Assembly: GCF_003626975.1 (NCBI RefSeq)
Contig: NZ_CP032616.1
Coordinates: 3,286,001-3,350,000 of the forward strand
Source: Pseudomonas sp. DY-1
Lineage (GTDB): Bacteria > Pseudomonadota > Gammaproteobacteria > Pseudomonadales > Pseudomonadaceae
Reading direction: 5' to 3'
DNA: 64,000 nt
The translations under genes and the position numbers were made by a program. Of the stretch, positions 8,738 to 16,689 are shown piece by piece (position 1 is the stretch's first letter; each line of letters begins with the position of its first letter). The notes under the pieces are model-generated. The model was not told where the DNA came from. It saw only the letters and a list, made by a program, of their open reading frames with translations, and did not search any database.

Positions 8738-9788
8738 GGTACTTCTGCTGGGAGCGCTGGGTCTGCTGTTGGCCGCCTGCGGCGGCCATGGACTCAAACT
8801 GAAAAAGGACCCGACCGTGGACCCGATCCCCCAGATCAAGGCCAACCTGGCCTTCACCTGCCAGCATGAACTCATCCCCGAACCCTCGGCCGACAGCGAC
8901 CGGCTGTTCCAGTACGCCCGCTGGCTGCAGAAGAACAACCAGCTCAAGGAAGACCCGGCCGTGGGTGCCGAGGTCGAGCGCCTCTACCGCATCGCCGCTG
9001 CGCACCAGCACTACAAGGCCAACATCAACCTGCAAAACGGCAGCATGCGTGGCCACTTCAAGCTGCGCGGCGACGAACACCTGCGCTTGAGCCAGGAACT
9101 GATCGAGGCCGGCGTGGCCACCGGCTACTACTTCGTCGGTATCTTTCTGCAACAGGGTGCGGCCGGCCTGCGGGAGGACCCGGCCATGGCCCTACGGTAC
9201 TACCGCAAGGCCGCCGACGAGGGCAGCGCACTGGGGCAGGCGCGGGTGGCCAAGAAGCTGGCCCCCATTAGAATCGCACCGGACATTGCCCGACAGATGC
9301 GCCGTTGTGCTGCCGAACAGGGCCATGGTGATGCCGCTACAGACCTAGGCGTTGATCTAGCAGGTGACGGACTCTATGAGGAGGCCCTGGAGGCTTATCA
9401 ACTTGGGACAGCAGCAGGTTACAGCACCTCGGCTTCATTTTTGATGAAAGGCTTCCGTGGTCCAAAGCCGGAAGATCGGTTGTATTACCTGGCCCAAGAA
9501 AAAGACCCCGAACGCGCTGCACGTTACGAAAGAATCTGGAGCATCCTGGCAGATTACTCCTACGCCCAACCCTCAGTCCCCGAAATCAACGACATCGTGC
9601 CCTTGCCGCCAGCCAAGCTGCCGCCCTGGGACGGCACGCTCAAGTGGCTGGAAGCGCGCGAAGCCAACATTCCACCGCCCAAACCCAGCGCGGCGCTGAT
9701 CCAACAACTGGCCAAGGCCCGGCAACTCGACCCCGCCACCGGCCGGCCGCTGCCGGGGTCACCCCACTTCATCAAGGCTGGTACCTGA
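8727..9788 (+). CDS. Sel1-repeat lipoprotein, probable immunity protein to the phospholipase (copy 2)
   Basis: This starts at GTG 8727, overlapping the end of copy 1 by 11 bases, and encodes 353 residues with a lipobox (LLAAC, Cys18). The N-terminal 250 residues align with copy 1 without gaps, including the LKKDPTVDP segment after the lipobox and the Sel1 helices, and the C-terminus ends about 75 residues earlier. Differences cluster in residues about 95-125 and 170-185, whereas 9312-9519 matches copy 1 at all but one of 208 bases. Two copies could neutralise divergent effectors or raise dosage. It is the last gene of the vgrG operon. Confidence 0.83.
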   Translation: MKPRVLLLGALGLLLAACGGHGLKLKKDPTVDPIPQIKANLAFTCQHELIPEPSADSDRLFQYARWLQKNNQLKEDPAVGAEVERLYRIAAAHQHYKANINLQNGSMRGHFKLRGDEHLRLSQELIEAGVATGYYFVGIFLQQGAAGLREDPAMALRYYRKAADEGSALGQARVAKKLAPIRIAPDIARQMRRCAAEQGHGDAATDLGVDLAGDGLYEEALEAYQLGTAAGYSTSASFLMKGFRGPKPEDRLYYLAQEKDPERAARYERIWSILADYSYAQPSVPEINDIVPLPPAKLPPWDGTLKWLEAREANIPPPKPSAALIQQLAKARQLDPATGRPLPGSPHFIKAGT

Positions 9789-10262
9789 CGTAACTAGGCT
9801 TTGCCGCAGACGCTCAGCTGGGCTCGGAGAGCGTGGGGAATCATGTTTCAGCCCAACCTGCAGGCTCGCAGCCGCCTCTGCCCCCCATGTAGGCTGCGCC
9901 ATATGAGCAGCCGGTGACTCCGAGCTACGAGCGCCCAACCTGGGCCTGAATCCTTGTAGGGGCGATTTCAATCGCCAAGCAGGCCGAAGGTCTGCTCTTC
10001 GAGGTCACGGGCAGAAGACCATCGTTGGGCTTCGCTGCGCTCTGCACCAACCTACGGGGCAGCTGCGCTGCCCTTGGCGAATGAATTCGCCCCTACAGAT
10101 CCGCCACTCGGAGGCCTACATAGCGACGATGGTGGATGGAAGAGCGCCACCCACCCTACAAGGCGATCGGCCCTCGTAGGACGGGTTGAGCGAAGCGATA
10201 CCCATCGGTCCGCCATCGCGAATGAATTCGCTCCCACAGGAAAAGTGCCAACTAGCCCGCCG
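9789..10262. other. 474-base gap, mostly REP-like repeats
   Basis: No protein gene is supported. The stretch 9956-10240 holds several REP-like units listed separately; 9789-9955 shows nothing recognisable apart from short imperfect hairpins. Confidence 0.6.
9956..10240. repeat. REP-like cluster (three repeat families)
   Basis: GTAGGGGCGATTTCAATCGCC at the left faces GGCGAATGAATTCGCCCC at 10077-10094. Between them is a CGTTGGGCTTCGCTGCGCTC unit ending in ACCAACCTAC. A further CGCGAATGAATTCGCTCCCAC unit ends the cluster. Related units recur in other gaps of this window. Confidence 0.8.
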
Positions 10263-10829
10263 TCAGGACACCAGCATCGCCTTGGCAATTTCATTGCGCT
10301 TGGCCTTGCCGCATAGCTGCTCCACCAACGTCAGGGCGAAGGCCAGGGCGCTACCGGGGCCTTGTGCGGTGATGCAATTGCCGTCCACCACCACCGGCTG
10401 GTCGACGAAGGTGCAGCCGGAAAGGCGGTCGCTGAAGCTCGGGTAACAGGTCATGCGCCGCTGGCGCAGGACGCCGAAGGGCTGCAGGGCCATCGCAGGA
10501 GAAGCACAGATGGCGGCGAAGAAGCGGCCGGCCTTCGCCTGCTCGCGGACCTTCTCGCCCAATGGTTCGTGTTCGCCAAGACGCTGCGCGCCCGGCATAC
10601 CACCGGGCAGCACGATCAGGTCGTAATCCTGAGCCAGTACGTCGAGGAGCATGGTATCGGCGGTCAGACGCGTGCCACGGGCCAGCGTGATCATGCGGCG
10701 GGTTTCGATGCTGGCCACCACCGTCTTGATTTCGGCGCGCCGCAGCACGTCGATGAGAGTCACGGTCTCCAGGTCTTCTACGCCTTCGGCGACGGCGATC
10801 AGGGCCTGGAGTTGGGGTTGGGTATGCAT
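10263..10829 (-). CDS. DJ-1/PfpI family protein (YajL-like)
   Basis: The 188-residue protein has the DJ-1 fold signatures: the conserved Glu in AVAEGVEDLE near residue 16, the DLIVLPGGMPGA strand-loop near residues 70-81, and the nucleophile elbow with Cys in AAICASPA near residue 109. Proteins of this group are reported as redox-stress chaperones or glyoxalase/deglycase-type enzymes. An AGGAGATTGCC ribosome site precedes the ATG. It is divergent from the purine permease across a 195-base gap. YajL/ThiJ annotation is likely; the biochemical activity is debated for the family. Confidence 0.85.
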   Translation of the reverse strand: MHTQPQLQALIAVAEGVEDLETVTLIDVLRRAEIKTVVASIETRRMITLARGTRLTADTMLLDVLAQDYDLIVLPGGMPGAQRLGEHEPLGEKVREQAKAGRFFAAICASPAMALQPFGVLRQRRMTCYPSFSDRLSGCTFVDQPVVVDGNCITAQGPGSALAFALTLVEQLCGKAKRNEIAKAMLVS

Positions 10830-10876
10830 GGCAATCTCCTGTTCCTGGAAACCGAAGCTGTCCGTCCGGTCATAAA

Positions 10877-10905
10877 TTCACCGCTCACGGGTGAGCTGGT
10901 ATGAT
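10877..10905 (+). promoter_or_regulatory. Candidate promoter of the permease-trmA operon with an operator in its spacer
   Basis: A -35-like TTCACC (10877-10882) and a -10-like TATGAT (10900-10905) are 17 bases apart. The spacer contains the perfect inverted repeat GCTCAC-GG-GTGAGC (10883-10896), well placed for a repressor. It leaves a leader of about 110 bases before the ATG at 11025. The regulator is unknown. Confidence 0.45.
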
Positions 10906-11024
10906 GCGCGCCTTTTTTCAGACTGGCAGAGAAAAGTCCATGGCGCCCGCGTGTGCCGTGCATTTGTGCTTTGCTTTTCGCCAGCTGAATGACAACGACG
11001 CAGTGCGTCACGGGGAGCCCACAC

Positions 11025-12317
11025 ATGCTGGAAAAGCTGTTCCAACTCAAGGCGCACGACACCAACGTGCGCACCGAGATCCTGGCCGGTCTGACGACCT
11101 TCCTGACGATGGCCTACATCCTCTTCGTCAACCCGGCCATCCTCGGCGAGACCGGCATGGACAAGGGCGCGGTGTTCGTCGCCACTTGCCTGGCAGCAGC
11201 CATCGGCTCGACGGTGATGGGACTGATCGCCAACTATCCGATTGCCCTGGCTCCCGGCATGGGGCTGAACGCTTTCTTCACCTACACCGTGGTCCTGCAC
11301 ATGGGCCACACCTGGCAGGTAGCCCTGGGCGCGGTGTTCATTTCGGCGTGCATGTTCTTCCTGCTGTCGATCTTCCGAATCCGTGAATGGATCATCAACA
11401 GCATTCCGCTGGAACTGCGCTCGGCCATCGCTGCGGGGATCGGCCTGTTCCTGGCGCTGATCGCCCTGCAGAAGGCCGGCATCGTCGCGGCCCATCCGGT
11501 GACCATGCTGACCCTGGGTGACCTGACCAAGCCCGAGCCGATCCTCGCCGTGCTCGGTTTCTTCCTGATCGTTGCCCTGGAAGCCCGCAAGGTGACCGGC
11601 GCCGTGCTGATCGGCATCCTCGTGGTGACCATCGCCGGTATCGCCCTTGGCGTGTCCCAGTTCGGTGGCATCTTCTCCATGCCGCCGTCGCTGGCGCCTA
11701 CCTTCCTCCAGCTGGACATCAAGGGCGCGCTGGAAATCGGTCTGGTGAGCGTGATCTTCGCCTTCCTCTTCGTCGATCTGTTCGACAACTCCGGTACCCT
11801 CATCGCCGTGGCCAAGAAAGCCGGCCTGATGCGGGCCGATGGCTACATGCCGAAGATGGGCCGCGCGCTGATCGCCGACTCCACCGCAGCCATGGGCGGT
11901 TCCCTGCTGGGTACCTCCACCACCACCAGCTACATCGAATCCGCTGCAGGCGTCAGTGCCGGCGGTCGTACCGGTCTCACCGCCCTGACGGTGGCGGTAC
12001 TCTTCCTGCTGGCGCTGTTCCTCTCGCCGTTGGCGGGCAGCGTGCCGGCCTTCGCCACCGCCCCGGCGCTGTTCTTCGTTGCCGTGCTGATGGCCTCGGG
12101 CCTGGCTGAAATCGACTGGGACGACCTGACCACCGCCGCGCCGGTACTGATCACCACCCTGGCGATGCCGTTCACCTATTCCATTGCCGACGGCATCGCC
12201 TTCGGCTTCATTGCCTGGGCCGCGATCAAGACCCTGGCCGGCCGCTACAAGGAACTCAGCCCAGCGCTGGTGATCCTCGCCGTGCTCTTCGTTATCAAGA
12301 TGGGTTTCTTCCACTGA
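11025..12317 (+). CDS. NCS2-family purine permease (adenine/guanine/hypoxanthine type)
   Basis: The start is ATG at 11025, preceded by GGGGAG, giving 430 residues; upstream in-frame codons do not resemble the family. The N-terminus ([20 protein letters not shown]) and the signature near residues 75-88 ([14 protein letters not shown]) are diagnostic of the AzgA/GhxQ branch of NCS2 proton symporters. About twelve to fourteen membrane spans are visible. The protein imports purine bases across the inner membrane. Its stop overlaps the trmA ATG (TGATG at 12315), so the two are cotranscribed. A palindrome in the promoter spacer suggests repression. Confidence 0.92.
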   Translation: MLEKLFQLKAHDTNVRTEILAGLTTFLTMAYILFVNPAILGETGMDKGAVFVATCLAAAIGSTVMGLIANYPIALAPGMGLNAFFTYTVVLHMGHTWQVALGAVFISACMFFLLSIFRIREWIINSIPLELRSAIAAGIGLFLALIALQKAGIVAAHPVTMLTLGDLTKPEPILAVLGFFLIVALEARKVTGAVLIGILVVTIAGIALGVSQFGGIFSMPPSLAPTFLQLDIKGALEIGLVSVIFAFLFVDLFDNSGTLIAVAKKAGLMRADGYMPKMGRALIADSTAAMGGSLLGTSTTTSYIESAAGVSAGGRTGLTALTVAVLFLLALFLSPLAGSVPAFATAPALFFVAVLMASGLAEIDWDDLTTAAPVLITTLAMPFTYSIADGIAFGFIAWAAIKTLAGRYKELSPALVILAVLFVIKMGFFH

Positions 12318-13411
12318 TGAGTCGTCCCCAGTTCGATCCGGCGGCCTACGCCGCCCAACTCACCGAGAAGACACAGCGCCTGAAGGCGCTGCTGGCGCCC
12401 TTTGACGCGCCGGAGCCGGAAGTCTTCGAATCCCCCCGCGAACACTACCGCCTGCGCGCCGAGTTCCGCCTTTGGCGCGAAACCGGCAACGAAACCCGCC
12501 ATTACGCGATGTTCGAGGCCGGCGACAAGTTCACCCCGATACTGATCGAGGACTTCCCTATCGCCAGCCGCCGCATCAATGAGCTGATGCCGCGCCTCAA
12601 GGCGGGCTGGCAGGCGAGCCAGGTGCTGTCGTTCAAGCTGTTCCAGGTTGAGTTCCTCACCACCCTGGCCGGCGATGCGCTGATTACTCTCTGCTACCAC
12701 CGTCCGCTGGACGAGGCCTGGCAAGCCGAGGCCGAGAAGCTCGCTGCCGATTTGGGCGTAAGCCTGGTGGGCCGTTCCAAGGGCAAGCGCATCGTCATCG
12801 GCCGCGACTATGTCGAGGAAGAACTGACCGTCGCCGGCCGGGCATTCCGCTATCGCCAACCGGAGGGTGCCTTCACCCAGCCGAACGGCGAGGTGAACCA
12901 GAAGATGCTCGGCTGGGCTTTCGATGTGCTGGGCGAGCGCCAGGACGACCTGCTGGAGCTGTACTGCGGCAACGGCAACTTCACGCTCCCGCTGGCCACT
13001 CGCGTGCGCAAGGTTCTGGCCACCGAGATCAGCAAGACCTCGGTGAACGCAGCCCTGGCCAATCTGGCCGATAACGCTGTGGATAACGTCACCCTGGTAC
13101 GCCTGTCCGCCGAGGAATTGACCGAAGCATTGAACGAGGTCCGTCCATTCCGCCGTCTGGCCGGCATCGACCTCAAGGGCTATGAGTTCGGCAACGTCTT
13201 CGTCGATCCGCCCCGTGCCGGCATGGACCCGGACACCTGCGAACTGACCCGCCGCTTCGACCGCATCCTCTACATTTCCTGCAATCCGGAAACCCTGGCC
13301 GCGAACATCCAGCAGCTCAGCGACACCCACAAGGTGGTGCGTTGCGCGCTGTTCGACCAGTTCCCCTACACCCACCACATGGAATCGGGTGTGTTGCTGG
13401 AGCGGCGCTGA
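12317..13411 (+). CDS. trmA: tRNA (uracil-54-C5)-methyltransferase
   Basis: TrmA makes the conserved ribothymidine at position 54 of tRNA using SAM. The 364 residues match the family length (E. coli 366). The SAM-binding motif [13 protein letters not shown] lies near residues 215-227, and the catalytic cysteine is in [11 protein letters not shown] near residue 319, with the DPPRAG motif before it. Translation is coupled to the permease by a one-base overlap. A strong GC hairpin follows the stop. Confidence 0.97.
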   Translation: MSRPQFDPAAYAAQLTEKTQRLKALLAPFDAPEPEVFESPREHYRLRAEFRLWRETGNETRHYAMFEAGDKFTPILIEDFPIASRRINELMPRLKAGWQASQVLSFKLFQVEFLTTLAGDALITLCYHRPLDEAWQAEAEKLAADLGVSLVGRSKGKRIVIGRDYVEEELTVAGRAFRYRQPEGAFTQPNGEVNQKMLGWAFDVLGERQDDLLELYCGNGNFTLPLATRVRKVLATEISKTSVNAALANLADNAVDNVTLVRLSAEELTEALNEVRPFRRLAGIDLKGYEFGNVFVDPPRAGMDPDTCELTRRFDRILYISCNPETLAANIQQLSDTHKVVRCALFDQFPYTHHMESGVLLERR

Positions 13412-13423
13412 GTTTCCTGCCCA

Positions 13424-13472
13424 CCCTCACCCCCTGCCCCTTTCCCAAGGGGAGAGGGGCAGGGGGTGAGGG
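13424..13472. repeat. Long GC hairpin after trmA
   Basis: CCCTCACCCCCTGCCCC (13424-13440) and its exact complement (13456-13472) form a 17-base stem with a 15-base loop. There is no T-run, so it may be a repeated intergenic element or an mRNA-end stabiliser rather than a classical terminator. A similar hairpin is at 23058-23106. Confidence 0.7.
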
Positions 13473-13500
13473 CAGCAGAGCGCAACTTGGTGTTCCCGGA

Positions 13501-13538
13501 ATCGTTGGGCTTCGCTGCGCTCTATAGCATCCTACAAG
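13501..13538. repeat. REP-like unit (CGTTGGGCTTCGCTGCGCTC family)
   Basis: It carries the same core as the unit near 10021 and ends in CCTACAAG. Its mate GTAGG, read on the minus strand, includes the stop codon of the arylsulfotransferase gene at 13548. Confidence 0.65.
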
Positions 13539-13547
13539 AGCGCTTAC

Positions 13548-15266
13548 CTACGAGAAGGCACGCGCCAGATCGATCACCAGCGCCCGATAGCCCACGCTGC
13601 CCGGCTGGCGGCTGCTGACCTTGAGTTCCACCTGAACATCCTGGGTGCCGTACTTCACTTCGTTGAGCACGGTGGTGGTGAGTTTCTCCGGGGTCAGGAA
13701 GCCGACCGAGGCCGAGTAGATGAACTGGGTGTCCCTGTCAGCGCGGTATTCGACTACCGAGGTCACCGGGCTGTACCACTCGTCCCCGCGTTCCTTGCCG
13801 TACTCCCAGAGCTGCTCGACAGTGCCCTTCGCCTCGTCGATGCGGTACTCCACCGCGCGACTGTAGTTGCCGGCAAGCTTCGTTGGCGAAAAGTTGCGCC
13901 CCCAGCCATTGTCGAACACGCTCAGCGTGCCTTTGCCGGTGAGCCAGGCCGTGTGCTGGGTCCAGGACCAGTCGAAGCCTTCGGCGTAGAGCCCGCCCTC
14001 CTCTGCGAGCGCTTCACCCTTGGCGTTCACCGGGGTCAGCACCTTGGCCTTGAGGCGCTCCGGCCAGCCCTGGGGCGAGGCGAGAATCCATTTCACCTCC
14101 TTGTTGCGACCGATCTTCACCACGCCCTGATGGCGGGCGGAAATGATGATGCTGTCATCGCTGGCGTCGTAGTCGATGGCGTTGACGTGAGCCCAGTTGC
14201 GGCCAGTGCCGACACCGGGGGTATCGCCAAAGGGCAGGTCGCCTTCGAGCAGTTCGTTCGCGGCAGTACTCTCCTGCTTCTGAACGCCCTCGGGGAGCTG
14301 GATCGCGGCCTTGCCCAGGGTTTCCAGCAGCTCGCCACGATAGGGATCGAGGATCTGGTTAAGGTCCCAGAAGTCCAGCACGTCGCCGGCTTCGTTGACT
14401 TCGATGATGTGGTCGCGGATGGAGCGCACGCGCTTGTTGTCCGGACGGCGGTAGTCGCTGGTGCCGACGCGCAGCAGGTAGGTGCCGTTGGGGGTCTCAC
14501 GGATTTCGTGGGAGAAGTCGGCGAACTTGTCCGGTAGAGCGCGTTGCCACACGCGACGCCCAAGCAGGTCGTACTTGGAATAGGTCTGGCCCTGCCCCCA
14601 GATCAGTTTGCCGTCGCGGGTCTGCTGGAAGCCCATGGTGCCGCCCAGACCGTCCCTGCGACCAGAATCGTGGATCTGCTCGATGTCCAGGTACCAGCGC
14701 ACGTCGCCGTTACTGTCGGCGATCCAGTTGTTGCCCACCTGGTCCCACTCGGCGGCACCGCCCAGGGCATTCCACTTGAAGGCACGTCCGCCGGGAATCT
14801 CCCCCAGCAGGTGGTTGAACAGGTACAGGCGGTGTTCGAAGCCGGGCGCCACCTTGATCGGTTCCACCAGCGGCAGTGCGGCGGTCTGGTTGGCCACCAC
14901 CGGTAGGCGCACGGCCGGCGCGTATACCTGATAGCGCTCGCGGATGCGTTCGCCATCCAGCTTGTAGGTCACTTCCACCTGGTTGACGTGGTCCGGGTAG
15001 AGGCCGAAGACCGGGATTCCGCCATAGGTCCACAGCGAGCGCTCGGAGACCTCATAGGCGATGTCTACGCCACGCTCGCCACGACCCAGCACGCGCACAT
15101 GGGCCGCGCTGATGGCCTGGCCACCGTCGCGGATGATGGCGGTCAGCGGCGCCAGCTTGTAGGGGTTGACCACCACGTCGCCGAGCAGCGCGGTGCCACG
15201 CTCGGGGACCTTGGCGGTGATGCAGGCGCCTTCGGGGATGGCAGGGGTTTCGGTTTTGGCGTTCAT
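13548..15266 (-). CDS. assT: Arylsulfate sulfotransferase, AssT family
   Basis: PAPS-independent AssT enzymes move sulfate from an aryl sulfate to another phenol through a sulfurylated histidine. Over 572 residues the catalytic elements of the E. coli enzyme are present: the His in FSHEIRET (equivalent to His252), NWAHVN (His356), SARHQG (Arg374) and WTQHTAW, whose His438 corresponds to the nucleophile His436. Two features differ. No signal peptide precedes the mature-like N-terminus, and the two cysteines that form the E. coli disulfide shortly before the active histidine are absent. The enzyme may therefore act in the cytoplasm. An AAGGA site precedes the ATG. It ends an operon with the second sulfotransferase-like gene and the TonB receptor. 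Confidence 0.92.
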   Translation of the reverse strand: MNAKTETPAIPEGACITAKVPERGTALLGDVVVNPYKLAPLTAIIRDGGQAISAAHVRVLGRGERGVDIAYEVSERSLWTYGGIPVFGLYPDHVNQVEVTYKLDGERIRERYQVYAPAVRLPVVANQTAALPLVEPIKVAPGFEHRLYLFNHLLGEIPGGRAFKWNALGGAAEWDQVGNNWIADSNGDVRWYLDIEQIHDSGRRDGLGGTMGFQQTRDGKLIWGQGQTYSKYDLLGRRVWQRALPDKFADFSHEIRETPNGTYLLRVGTSDYRRPDNKRVRSIRDHIIEVNEAGDVLDFWDLNQILDPYRGELLETLGKAAIQLPEGVQKQESTAANELLEGDLPFGDTPGVGTGRNWAHVNAIDYDASDDSIIISARHQGVVKIGRNKEVKWILASPQGWPERLKAKVLTPVNAKGEALAEEGGLYAEGFDWSWTQHTAWLTGKGTLSVFDNGWGRNFSPTKLAGNYSRAVEYRIDEAKGTVEQLWEYGKERGDEWYSPVTSVVEYRADRDTQFIYSASVGFLTPEKLTTTVLNEVKYGTQDVQVELKVSSRQPGSVGYRALVIDLARAFS

Positions 15267-15295
15267 CTTGTGTGTCCTTCAATGAGATCCTGCGG

Positions 15296-15325
15296 GGCGA
15301 TTCGCGAATGAATTCGCTCCCACAG
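15296..15325. repeat. REP-like unit (GAATTCATTCGC family)
   Basis: CGCGAATGAATTCGCTCCCACAG lies between the two arylsulfotransferase genes and is the same unit as at 10217. Confidence 0.65.
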
Positions 15326-15338
15326 GAAGCAATGGCAA

Positions 15339-16673
15339 TCAGGGGTTGGTGGATACGCGGAACTGGTCGATGGCGGGCGGCGTGACGGCCTGCTCGGAAC
15401 GTGGCGTGCCCTCGGGTACCCAGTCGTAGGGCACCGGTAGCGCGCGGTAGATCCAGTTACTGCGCGCGTTGCCCACAGGGGCCTTGCCGAAGTACGGGCT
15501 GACGTACTCCCAGACGATCTCGCCTGCGGGGGTGACCTGGAACACCCGGCCGAACTTGCCTTCGTCGATCAGGGTGTTGCCGTTGGGCAGGCGCCGGGCG
15601 CTGCTGATGAAGGCGCTGAAGAAGGCCCAGCCCGGCTGGCCGCTGTCCGCGGCGCTGTACTGCCAGACGATCTCGCCCTTCACCGGGTCGATCTCCAGAA
15701 CCCGCGAACCGCCTAGCAGGCTCAACGGTACGCGCGGGTAGCCGGCCTCGCCCTGGTTGTCGAACACCAGCAGGTTGCCGGCACCGGGCAGGCCTTCGGG
15801 AATGATGTGGGCGTCGTGCTGGCCGGAGAACTGGTCCACCGGGCGCGGCACCGTGGCCGGTGCGTAGGCATTGAGCTTCGGCAGGTTCGGGCCGAGGTGC
15901 CAGGCGACCTTGCCGGTGGCCTTGTCGATGATGGCGATGAAGTTGCCTTCGCGCGAATCGATCAGCAGGTTGTCCGGGTGGAAGCGCTTGTCGCCGGCGT
16001 CGAACCACTTGTTCGGCCCGACCACGCTGAGGTTGTTGATGTGCAGCACGTCAGGATTCTTGCTGGCGCGTACCAGCTTGAGCTGCTCAGCGGAGAAGCC
16101 GAACTCCTCCAGGTGCCGCGAGGCCATCCAGCTCCAGGCCACCTTGCCGGCCGGCGTGACCTCGTAGATCACGTCGTCGATCACCTGCGGCACGGTAAAG
16201 CCCTTCACCGCATGCAGCTGGTTGGCCAGCACCAGGGTGTTGCCGTTGGCCAACCGGCGCTGGTCATGGTGTTGATGGGCCGCCCCACCCGGCGCCTTGT
16301 CACCCCACTGCCAGACCACCTCGCCACTCCAGTCCAGCTCAGCCACCGTCTTGTTGCGCAGGCCATTGCCGGCGGAAGCCAACTTGCTCGGTTCCTTCAC
16401 CTCTTCGAGCTGCACGAAGAGGTGGCCGCGCTTGCCGCCATTGTTCTTCGGGTCGATCAGCGCGGCGGGAAAGCCGGCGTTGTTCCAGTGCCGCACCTCG
16501 TTGCCATTCATGTCGATCAGGCGCGTCTGCTTATCCGGCGAGCTGAAGATCACATAGCCGTTCCAGGCCTTGGCCGGGTCATAAAGGGTCACGCCGGTGG
16601 GGTAGACGCTGGGGGCGCCGACAGCTTGGCCGGCGACCAGGGTGGCCGCGAGGCCGAGGGTCTTGAGTTTCAT
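15339..16673 (-). CDS. Secreted arylsulfotransferase-like beta-propeller protein (Arylsulfotransferase_2 type)
   Basis: The start is ATG at 16673, giving 444 residues with a cleavable signal peptide (MKLKTLGLAATLVAGQAVGA). Repeated blade-like motifs (GEVVWQW, GKVAWSW, GKVAWHL, GEIVWQYS, GEIVWEY) indicate a propeller. QHDAHIIPEG and NGNTLIDEGKFGRVFQV match the second arylsulfotransferase family rather than AssT proper. It is probably periplasmic and could cleave or transfer sulfate from esters imported by the adjacent receptor. The gene starts 16 bases after the TonB receptor stop and is 73 bases upstream of assT, with a REP unit between. The activity is inferred. Confidence 0.8.
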   Translation of the reverse strand: MKLKTLGLAATLVAGQAVGAPSVYPTGVTLYDPAKAWNGYVIFSSPDKQTRLIDMNGNEVRHWNNAGFPAALIDPKNNGGKRGHLFVQLEEVKEPSKLASAGNGLRNKTVAELDWSGEVVWQWGDKAPGGAAHQHHDQRRLANGNTLVLANQLHAVKGFTVPQVIDDVIYEVTPAGKVAWSWMASRHLEEFGFSAEQLKLVRASKNPDVLHINNLSVVGPNKWFDAGDKRFHPDNLLIDSREGNFIAIIDKATGKVAWHLGPNLPKLNAYAPATVPRPVDQFSGQHDAHIIPEGLPGAGNLLVFDNQGEAGYPRVPLSLLGGSRVLEIDPVKGEIVWQYSAADSGQPGWAFFSAFISSARRLPNGNTLIDEGKFGRVFQVTPAGEIVWEYVSPYFGKAPVGNARSNWIYRALPVPYDWVPEGTPRSEQAVTPPAIDQFRVSTNP

Positions 16674-16689
16674 TGCAGGTTCCTTGTGC

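Noticed and set aside
10878..12314. 478-codon minus-strand open frame opposite the purine permease
   Set aside because: Composed mainly of His, Gln, Gly and Arg with no fold; the permease frame is diagnostic.
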